A stretch of DNA of 64,000 nucleotides, from contig MU839144.1 in assembly GCA_030685235.1 (NCBI GenBank), forward strand, positions 124,001-188,000, read 5' to 3'. The number at the start of each line of letters is the position of its first letter. The stretch's first letter is position 1. Below are positions 55,601 to 64,000 of this stretch, one piece after another. Under the pieces are notes generated by a model. The model did no database searches. It was not told the origin of the DNA and worked only from the letters and a program-made list of their open reading frames with translations. This DNA is from Copromyces sp. CBS 386.78 (taxonomy: Eukaryota; Ascomycota; Sordariomycetes; Sordariales; Sordariaceae). The position numbers were made by a program, and so were the translations under genes.

Positions 55601-58076
55601 CGTGCCAGTTTTGGTGGTGGTGATGTGGATGGCGTGGATGCACAGGTAAATCAAGCGAGTTAGGATTGGCGCCTACGACAGACAAGTTTCCCCATCTCCA
55701 TTTCAACCGGGAAATGATGGATTTGCGGTCCTTTCATCTTTGCCAACAAACCACCTTTTCTTTACCCACCATGTCCTTGTCCAGTGGCCCGCGAAGTCGC
55801 GCTTGTGAGGGTTATCCGACAACTCACGACAAGAGTTCTTCCCGCCTCGCTGGGCGGCGACCGCGAGGGACCTCTTCTTCTTCAGGTTGGGACGGGAGAT
55901 GAGGTCTGATAGGAAGGGGAGATTGCGGCAGAAGCCCAGCGGATCTGCAGCTCATGCTGCCGCGCGAAAGCATGGTAACCCCCTGAATGAGCAGCATTCA
56001 GCAGGGCAGCGTTGTTCAGCAAGTCATCGACCGATCCCTGAAGCGACTAGTCTACTGGACTGGACGGCCCCATTAAAGCTGAATAACAACAACGACAACT
56101 CTTTCACAGCCTTGTTCAGCGCAACATTCCATTTGTGATGCTTTGTCATCCACTCGAGACACTCAGCTCGTGGGATACTGAAACCGCGGGACAATCAATG
56201 ACTGGAGAGCGCACACTAACTGCCTACTATGCCACGGCTTTGTGGCATTCATGTGGACATGGACGAAAGGGAAACGGATCCTTGTGTTCGCCATTCCTAG
56301 GTTCCTAGCCAAAACGGCCGTCACGCTTTGCGCATGTGCCCATAGGAGCAAGGGCTCAACGTTATGGTCTTGGGAGATAACGTATGGAGATCAGGGCCGC
56401 GGGCGGGAAAGGAAGAGACCGGCCGCGGCTGCGGTGGGTTCGGTGATGGAGACTGGAATCAATCGTACGACATGGCAAATGATCATCTCCAACGGGTCTC
56501 AACGGTCGTACGGTATTCTAGGATTGGGGATTGCGGGAGGAGAGAATGCTTGGAGGCGGGCAGAAGATCCGTAAGGTATCTTGTTGACTGGAATGGGAAG
56601 TGGAAATTTTCCATATGAGAACACGGTCAACAAGGTGAACAGCGCACATACCCGACACGAGATTTGATTTTGTCGATTCCAGTCCTCGGGCTGTCAGTTG
56701 AGGACGGACCCAGGGGTCTCAAAGTGATTGTTGCTCGAGGTCAAGGAGATTGTCTATCACTAGAGGTGAGCATAGGTATCGATGCCTCAGCGATGAGGTT
56801 TTACGACCTCTTGTCACGTATGAATGCATACCTATGATGGAGACAGATTGCGATGGCAGATGTCATCTTCGGGTGCCACGTCGCAGCCGTGTCTTTGTGG
56901 TCTGTGGAATGCCTGCCCTGCATGCTGCCCTCTACGCAGTATCCGAATCCGAAGCAATTGCTGGGGGCGGGGGGTTCCGTTGCCGGCCGCGCTGGAGTCA
57001 GTGTTGTAATGAAATTGGCGGCTCGTGCTCCTCAAAGTGAAAGAGACACAAGCCACCGGAGTTACACTGTCCAAAAAACAAAAAGATATCTCCATTCCAG
57101 TGCCAAGTATCTGACAAGAACAAACTTTTGTCAACTTTGATCAAAGCCATTGTCGAAATTGCGTACTCGGTGTTCAGCTCGAATCCGTAGACGCGCTGGT
57201 TGACGCTATTCCAAGACCCCAAACCCCTGGTTTCCCTCTATTTCAACTGGAGGTTTCAACTGATCCTCAGGCCGAACGTCAACCAAGTGATCTTGCCGAT
57301 CCAGTAACCAAAATCGAATGAGTGGAAGCGGTAGTGCCTACCGGTAGACCATCGGGACATTGCGGGCAGGCAGGCACCCACCACGACGACCGGCATCAAA
57401 ATACCCCACACCCACTCCCAAAATCACCATAACGAAGCAACGCAAGGGCCACAGGGTGGGGGTCTCACCTGGGCAGTCAATCACCAGGGGTCATCGGGCA
57501 AGCGGGCAAGATGACACCTAGAGGTTAGGTACCTTCCCGCTTCCCGCACTCCATTGATCAGCTTGCAGTGTGTAGTGAGACACCTTTTGTGAACCACATT
57601 GTGTGTCGTGATGAATACATCTAACGACGACGATTCAACAACCGACAGGTCGACGACATCATCCGTCATCCCACCACCATCAAATTATCCTAGCGTGCCA
57701 ACCTGCCGGATCCTCGATAAAATAAAAAAATCGATAGTAAAACGCCTGGCGACGATCAATCGTTCGATTTTTCTTTTTCCAACATGGAGATTCAAGCCTC
57801 TGCTATCTTACCGTTTTCAGATGAAAGGGGACGGGAAACAACTGCATTCTGTTTGTTACAATTTCCATATACGCCCAAGTCAATCTACCTTAGCTAAGGT
57901 AGTTGTGAGGTTGGCAGGCGTGATCTTACCTACCTTCCTTCGTACCTGTCTGTAGCTTCCTTTTCTTCTCTTGCTTATTCCCTTCCTTTCCATTCCACTT
58001 CCATGCGCGAACCAGACTGCCACGGGGGCTTGGCGTGAAAAACCTCAGCTGCCACGACGACGGCCCAAGACGTTTA
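52690..58076. other. 5.4 kb gene-poor stretch up to the Gypsy-A fragment
   Basis: The first ~500 bases are probably promoter and leader of the minus-strand bHLH gene. Beyond it, frames of 60-133 codons on both strands overlap and show no domain. A 12-bp imperfect repeat (CCCAGTGGTGGC/CCCAGCGGTTGC) occurs at 54540-54590. TATATA-type and TAGGTACC words are scattered. No RNA gene was recognised. Confidence 0.4.
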
Positions 58077-58437
58077 TGTTACGCGAACTATAGGCTAGTG
58101 CATACCTGGCACTGTCACGCCGGACACCGTCCGGCATGATAGTGCTTAATATAGTACTAGGTAGTTGATAGTCATCTGTCTCCCCTCTTTCGAAGAGAGG
58201 AGGATATAAATTAATTTATATACAACCAAAGTACTTACTTAGTAATACTGCTTATTGATTTGAGTTCTAGGTTGTGACTATTTGAACTCGACATTATTAA
58301 ACTCAATACTGCTTAGTATCGAATCCGATTGTATCGACCTTAGTACAGGTCTTAAAGCCGAACCCGATACTGTCGATCTCAACCTTGTCGGGCTCAGTTA
58401 GATAGGTGTAGATAGTTGGCACCATCTTACTATAACA
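58077..58437 (+). repeat. Gypsy-A LTR of a second copy (361 bp, best preserved)
   Basis: Starts TGTTACGCG and ends CTATAACA, the reverse complement of the LTRs at 9784 and 20461. CpA/TpG are largely kept, so this copy shows the ancestral LTR. It has the hairpin GCCGGAC-ACC-GTCCGGC (58112-58128) and CTCTTTCGAAGAGAG (58187-58201). It forms the exact border between ordinary DNA on the left and repeat DNA on the right. Confidence 0.93.
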
Positions 58438-58439
58438 AG

Positions 58440-58462
58440 TAGTGTCCACAGCCAGAATCGAA
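58440..58462 (+). promoter_or_regulatory. Gypsy-A primer-binding site, 23 nt
   Basis: Two bases after the LTR the sequence reads TAGTGTCCACAGCC and on to GAA. Its reverse complement has exact tRNA 3'-end geometry: T-loop TTCGATT (7), T-stem CTGGC (5), acceptor TGTGGAC (7), discriminator A, then CTA for CCA. The first TGG has become TAG, a RIP-type change. The tRNA is not identified. Confidence 0.75.
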
Positions 58463-58477
58463 TTGACGACCTTATTA

Positions 58478-61102
58478 TTACCATTCGTCGGGTACCCCTC
58501 CGTTAAGCTTCTAGGGTATATAGTCGATGGTGAAGGGATCCAGCGTACCGATAATCGTATTAAGGCTTTTCGGAAGATTAAGTTCCTAAACTCCCTTAAT
58601 ATATTGGAGATATATTTTAATATAGTAGGTTGGTTTCAATAGTCTATTCCGTAGTTTCAAATCCGTAGTACGCTCTTCGAACGCTATAAGACCGAATTGT
58701 TTCGCTATAGGCGAGAGAGCGGCGAACTCCTTGCCGGTACTTCTAAGAACGCCCGTAAAGCGTATACTATACGTACTAAGTTTGAGCCGATTGAAAACGA
58801 GTTTAAGGCGTTTAAGAATATATAGGAAAATTTTTATAAATAGGTAAAATAATAATATTACTACCGAAATAAAGTTTTGTAATTTAAAACTGACGCTTAT
58901 TAATAGGGTTTCGCAAATATAGCCTTCTAATTCGTTAGAGAATAGGATAAGGAATTAATCCTAAGTAAAAATATCCCTATTAAATAAATATAACCGATCG
59001 CCTATATATCCCGTAAGACTAGTCCTACGGAGAAGCGTTATAAATCTACTAAAGCCGAAATTACCGTTATTATTTAAGTCTTAAAGAAATAGAAGAAGAT
59101 AGTTTAATTTAATAAATATCCTATTAATATTTTAATTAATTATTCCCTTACTAAAAGTATTTTAAAATATACGTTTTTAATTATAATAGATTTTAATAAA
59201 ATAAATTTTAAATTTAGAAATATAACTAATTAGGCTTCCTAATTTCGGCTTAATATATTTTATATCTTAGAGCTATTAAACGTTATACCTGATATTTTAT
59301 TTAAATTATTTATAAAATTGAATTATTATATAGACTATAATAATATCGATTAATTAGAAGACGTATAAATAAATTGGGCCGAATACGCTTATATTAATAC
59401 TACGAACGTTAAATTTATCTTTTCCGAAATTTTTCGCAATTAGTTAATTTAGGGTTATAAGGAAGATTTTAAATATATTAGTATTATAGCCGCTTTCGCC
59501 GAGGCTAACGCTCTTAATTTAGTACGTACGCGTAAGAGTAGGAAGCGACTATAATTATTAATTAACCCTTTTTATATTGAAGACGGGTTATTATATTATA
59601 TTGACTTCTATAATAAGCGGTAATTATATATTCTACGCGGCTATATTAAAGACGTTTTAAAATTAGTATACGACGGGAATTAATATTTCGGTATTAATTG
59701 TATAATAGTTAAATTCAATTATATTTATTTTAATAAAAAAATGTAGAAAGTATAGATTTACGTATAGTATTGCCCGGTATATTGCTAATATTAGACGGAC
59801 CGAAACTTAATTTTTAGCGACTTATAACCGATTAGATCTTTCCTTTAATTATATTATACGATTATTATTAATTTTATTATTAATATACTTTTTATAAATA
59901 TTAAAGGAAGCTTTTAGGCGCTTCCCGGTTTCGATTCTTTAAATACCTTTGCTACTTAAATATATAAATTTAGTAAAAAGAAATTATTTATTATTAAATA
60001 TTCGTCTTATAAGGTAGAAGATTAGGTAGTAGTATTTATAAGGGTATAGATAATTAGTAATTAGGGTTTTCCCTAAATAATTATTAGCGATTATAATCCG
60101 AAATTTATTTTAATATTATAGAAGGCTATATTCGATTAGTATAATATTAAATTATTATTTTCGACGGTGTATTATCTATAAACCGACGGCCAATCCGAAA
60201 ATACGAATTAAATAATTGAATTCGCTATTTATATACATTATTCGATATCGGACGAACTTTAGATTAATATATTATTTACGTTCTAATATATTTTTAATAA
60301 TATTTTTTAAGTTATATTTAATATATTCTTTAATAAAGTCGTATTTGGTTTTAAATTAAAGTTTTTTATTAAAATACTTTTTAAAAGTAGTAGGGCCGAA
60401 TTTATCGATATTGAAACTTTCTAAATAATTTATAAGAGATTTTAGGAGGAGGTAGCCGTTTTAATTAATATAATTAGAGTTACTATTAAATTAAAATATA
60501 ACCTTCAGTATTAGTTATTTAATTTTAAAGTTAGGGATATTATATTTTTACGCTTGGGTAAGGGATATTATTTATTAAAAAAGCCGAAGTTAAAGTAATT
60601 AATTAAACCTTTAGGGCTATATAAGATTATCTGGAAAATAAGGAAATTAGTTTACGAATTAGACTTCCCTAAAAATTTATAATTCTACCCCGTAGTCTTA
60701 ATTACGTAATTATAGAAGTTTATTTAAAGATGGGACCCGTATAATCGGGACGTAAATTTGGTAGGAGACGTTAAAATTGATAATTAGAAGGATTTTATAG
60801 TAGAAAAGATCTTTAACCGCCGTATTCGTATTTATAAAAAGAAGGGTAAAGTTATTAAATATTTTATTAGACTTTATAGTAAAAGTAATATTGTCGATTA
60901 ATAGGTTAGGAGGTTAGTTTTAATATCTTTATTAGAGGACGTTATCCGTATTTATAAAATTAGTTATTTAGTAGATTAAGAGGTTAAAAAGGCTAAATTA
61001 AATTACGTACCTTTTAAATAGGTAGAAGTGAAGGAGATCCTTTATTCGAGGGGACGTATTGTAATAGACTTACCAGCCTATCTATCACAGGGTTATCTGT
61101 GA
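58478..61102 (+). pseudogene. Gypsy-A pol fragment: RT C-terminus, RNase H, integrase, chromodomain-like end
   Basis: One phase throughout, ending at TGA 61100-61102. Directly after the primer-binding region the frame enters RT at FVGYPSVKLLGYIVDGEGI, so about 4.7 kb (gag, protease, most of RT) present in the full copy is missing. RNase H TDAYQQGFANIAF (with TAR read as Gln) is near 58880-58925; the integrase zinc site ends CPVYCQYQTDR (about 59760-59805); SDYNPKF is near 60085-60105; TDGQSENTN near 60181-60207; a chromodomain-like VEKIFNRRIRIYKKKGKVI is near 60800-60860. Many stops are of the TAA/TAG type expected from RIP of CAA/CAG. Non-functional. Confidence 0.85.
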
Positions 61103-61490
61103 CTAACTAACCGTCCCATATCGCTACCTTCACCACGGCAATGGTTGCCGGGTTAATAGTATGCTCTAATTAGCTGTAAAGACCCAATATAGTAGATGCG
61201 GCTGAACGTATTTAATATTTGACTAGCTACGGTTATTAGCCTACCCCTATCGCCAAAGTTATATAAATTATACTAATTTATAGGATAATCTATAAGATAA
61301 TCTATAGGATAATTAAGCTGTATGAGCTATATACTTACTATATATAAATAGCTATTAGGACTCCTTTAAATAGTTTCCTCTTCCTTATATAATTATAAAT
61401 ATCTTTATAGATATTTAACGTTCGCTTTACCCCGTAATAATTAATTATACCTAATTATTACGCTACGAGCGTATATTTTTTTAAACGTAC
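61103..61490. other. Noncoding stretch after Gypsy-A pol, possible LTR of another element
   Basis: Less RIP-eroded than its neighbours. It contains CACAGGGTTATCTGTG (a 6-bp palindrome), a three-fold ATAATCTATA repeat at about 61275-61305 and a TATATATAAATAG box at 61340-61353. It is followed by a gag-like ghost, so it may be a 5' LTR and leader, but I could not find a matching second LTR. Confidence 0.3.
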
Positions 61491-61495
61491 GTTAT

Positions 61496-62326
61496 TTAAT
61501 ATAATTAAACAACGCTACTAATCGTTAAAGAATAAGAGGCTACGAAGGTCCGAATTTATAATTCCAAATAACGACAATATTATTATAAACGAAAGTATCT
61601 TTTTAAACGCCCCGCAATAAGCTTAATTACTAGGATATATTGCGGACAACGATATTAAAGTACCCAACGTACTAGACTATACCGACGAGCCGGAGAGTTT
61701 AGGAGTACTAATAGAAAATTCTAACCCCCCTACTAACGAAGAAATCTACTTAGTAACTTTAAGCGGCCTCCCTTGTATTAATACGGTTATAGTTCTTATT
61801 ATAGCCGTTATTTAATATTCGGCGAAGGTTAAACTTATTTATAATAATACCCTTATTAATTCCTTCGGCTTAATTAAAAGAAGAGTATTTTAAATAATTA
61901 TTAATTTTATCGCCCGAATAGTTAAGGTACTTAATTATTATTTTATTACTACTATTAAAGAATTTCGGAATTTTTAATCTAAATTCCAATTTAAAAAAGA
62001 ATAATATACTAATATTTTTAACGAATATAAATAAATTTTAAAAGACTTTTACTAAATTTAAAAAGAACTTTATTAGGCTTATACCGAATTTAATAACGTA
62101 TAAAGCTTCGCTTAAAAAGCGTAGGCCGTTCTCGCTATAAATTAGTAGAATTATATTACTTAAATTATTATAAATAGTAGTACGGGTATAATAAAGTACC
62201 GGAAGCCGTTCTTCCCGGACCCCGAACCTTTTGCGGCTATTTAAAAGGATTACGTTAAATATAATAAAATATATTTAATGTAGAAGGGCTGTATCCTTTC
62301 TATTTAAATTTTAAATACTATTAAAT
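61496..62326 (+). pseudogene. Gag-like RIP ghost frame
   Basis: A plus-strand frame reads SEFIIPNNDNIIINESIF, then YIADNDIKVPNVLDYTDEPE and SNPPTNEEIYLVTLSGLPC (61630-61800) almost without stops. A more eroded helical part follows, ending in RKPFFPDPEPF (about 62196-62230). A K.FPDPEPF segment near the start of the capsid domain is common in fungal Ty3/Gypsy Gag proteins, so a Gag N-terminus is the likely identity. It is cut at 62327 by the next sequence block. Confidence 0.45.
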
Positions 62327-62522
62327 TGTTATGGTTCTTGTACGGTTGGCACAGGTGCAAGGCAAAATGTGTATTGAAAAGGTTCGACAAGGAGAAGAAG
62401 AATCTAAATATATGGAAGGAGCGGTGGACAGCGCTCTTATACCTAACGGGTCTGTATTGGGAGATAGGGTGTACGTCTAGAAGGCTTCTAAACTAGGACC
62501 TCTAGGCGGTAGCCCTATAATA
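62327..62522 (+). repeat. Possible LTR, about 196 bp, little RIP
   Basis: A block that keeps many TpG and CpA begins TGTTATGGTT and could end TATAATA (from TATAACA), with RIP DNA on both sides. The TGTTAT...ATAACA-like ends suggest an LTR that interrupted the gag-like frame. No second copy is in the window, so the call is tentative. Confidence 0.35.
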
Positions 62523-62839
62523 TTACCCCCCACCAGACCGTAGCCCTACCTCCTACCCTACCTACTACCCTACTTTAATACTATAAACGCAGTAATTACG
62601 TCTCCTTCAATCCTTCCTTCTTTCTTCCTCCTTCAATAATAATAATAATATTAGTAATTAATTCGCCGTCGCCATTCTTATTCGCTCATTATTCATTACT
62701 ATCGCTACGCTCCCGTATTTTATAAATCGTTTTTCCTTTATCTATTTCTCGCAATTATAAAATTGCAAAATATACTTTATTTTCAATTTAAATTAACGCT
62801 AACCTTTCCTTTACAATTAGAAACTATTACAATATTTTC

Positions 62840-63826
62840 GCCCCTACGCCCGCCTCCGACTCCTACTAGCCGTAACCGTAGCTACCCGCCCGGTTTAAGA
62901 AATACTACTTTATCTACCGTCTATATCCGAATTTTAAAAATAAGGCGCGCGAGAATTATATTACTACTAATACTACTTAAGCTTCAGCTAGCGCTACTTA
63001 TATTATATTAGCTATTATTTAAGCCCGTTACGAGAAGGAGGCTACTAAGCGTAATATTTATAATATTACCCTCGCTACCGAAATTTCGGAAATCATCTAT
63101 TACTTTAATATAATACGTTTATTAATTACTACTATTCTACCCTTAATCTTCTTAATTAACCCGTTTTTAAAGTCCCGCTACCGTTCTCTTTATAGAAGAG
63201 GAGTCCTTCTACCGTCGCTATACTTTATAAGATTTAATTTACGTACGCCCTAAACCCGGTATTATATATATTTATTATTCGAAGGTACGCTATATTTATA
63301 CTTCTATATTTAAATACTTTATTAGGGCTATTAATATTTAGGGAACGTTACCTATTTATAAGAAGGAGGGTACTAATACTATTTCTAATATGGGTATTAA
63401 ATATTATAAATTCTCTTTTCGGGCCCGTTAAATCTAAAAGGTTAGAACGGCTACTTATTAATTATTAAAGAATATTATAGTATTTTATACCGCTAACTTT
63501 ATTAACGTCTCCTAATAAGTATAATCTTCTTTTTAATATATAGTACTATTAATTTAACGGTATTTAAGGAGATTATTAATATCCTCGTCGACGGTAAGGC
63601 CGTAAATATTACTACTACTTCTTTCGAAATATTAAAGAATTGTCTAAGTACTTTCAAATCTTATTTCTACTATTTAATTAATCTTTTATCCTTATTAAAA
63701 AGTACGGAGGCTATAGAAGAAATTAAAGAGGAGGATAGAGGAAGAGGGGAAGAGGAGGACGAAGAAATAAGAAAGGGGGATACTAAGGAAAGTAAAGAAA
63801 AAGGTAATATCGTTATTAATACTTAA
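62840..63826 (+). pseudogene. Unidentified RIP ghost frame with acidic C-terminus
   Basis: One plus-strand frame is interrupted only by TAA/TAG. Readable parts: ARFKKYYFIYRLYPNFKNKA (about 62898-62950), ARYEKEATKRNIYNITLATE (about 63028-63085), and near the end EEIKEEDRGRGEEEDEE (about 63718-63768), a strongly acidic tail. It follows the possible LTR at 62327-62522, so it may be the first ORF (gag) of that element. No domain is recognised. Confidence 0.35.
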
Positions 63827-64000
63827 ATAATTTACATTCGCATTATTTTAATTTATATTGGTATTTTTAAATTTAAGGTTATCGGTTAGGAGAGAATAGG
63901 GGTTTTCTTAGTAATTTCGGCCGTAATTTCTTTTCGCAAATAAAAATCCTGCCTTCAGGCGTATACTTCCCTCTATTTAACTATTTCCTATATATAATAT
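63827..64000. other. RIP-degraded DNA to the window end
   Basis: AT-rich with no frame or motif that I can interpret; the element starting near 62327 probably continues beyond the window. Confidence 0.4.

Noticed and set aside
1..64000. CRISPR arrays, tRNA or rRNA genes, telomere repeats
   Set aside because: A visual scan found no spaced direct repeats of CRISPR type, no complete cloverleaf and no TTAGGG tract; the CRISPR absence is expected for a fungus. A tRNA scan would be needed to exclude a single tRNA.

Overview
This window looks like nuclear DNA of a filamentous ascomycete (Pezizomycotina, most likely a Sordariomycete; the class is an inference). Two states alternate: ordinary DNA carrying a few genes (about 1-2590 and 41300-58076), and strongly AT-rich, TpA-rich, CpA/TpG-poor DNA (about 2600-22600, 31174-41290 and 58480-64000). 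The AT-rich composition is the signature of repeat-induced point mutation (RIP: C to T in CpA context, on either strand). Inside the AT-rich DNA, old coding frames survive as ghosts in which CAA/CAG codons read as TAA/TAG.

Layout. A two-exon gene for a 78-residue Ser/Asn/Gly-rich protein sits at 1254-1702. From 2.6 to 9.8 kb there is RIP-decayed repeat DNA with several tandem arrays. At 9784-20821 lies a complete but dead 11-kb Ty3/Gypsy element on the minus strand (called Gypsy-A here): 361-bp LTRs, target duplication ATAAG, readable RT and integrase, and an apparent extra ~850-codon frame between pol and the 3' LTR. At about 21.9-34.5 kb a long unidentified plus-strand ghost frame is split by two later insertions. 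One is a young Ty3/Gypsy chromovirus on the minus strand (Gypsy-B, 22601-31168; 247-bp LTRs differing at one base; target duplication GAGGG). The other is a 415-bp MITE with long terminal inverted repeats (32041-32455). From 34.5 to 41.3 kb there is more decayed repeat DNA and a large short-period repeat.

The 41.3-58.1 kb stretch is gene-poor. It holds a partial exon, a Ser-rich hypothetical protein (43022-43651), a second hypothetical protein (48063-49022) and a minus-strand bHLH transcription factor (51514-52689). At 58077 a second, internally deleted Gypsy-A copy begins on the plus strand, followed by fragments of at least two other decayed elements to the window end.

The best candidate for something undescribed is in the 5' leader of Gypsy-B (30442-30789). 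It has six stem-loops sharing a 12-13 nt loop of the form GTACC...TCG, while their stems differ in sequence and still pair, several with seven perfect base pairs. The second is the extra frame of Gypsy-A. Gypsy-B also shows RIP at an early stage: gag-pol is one frame of 2427 codons with five stops, each one CAR-to-TAR step away from sense, and the single LTR difference is also CpA to TpA.
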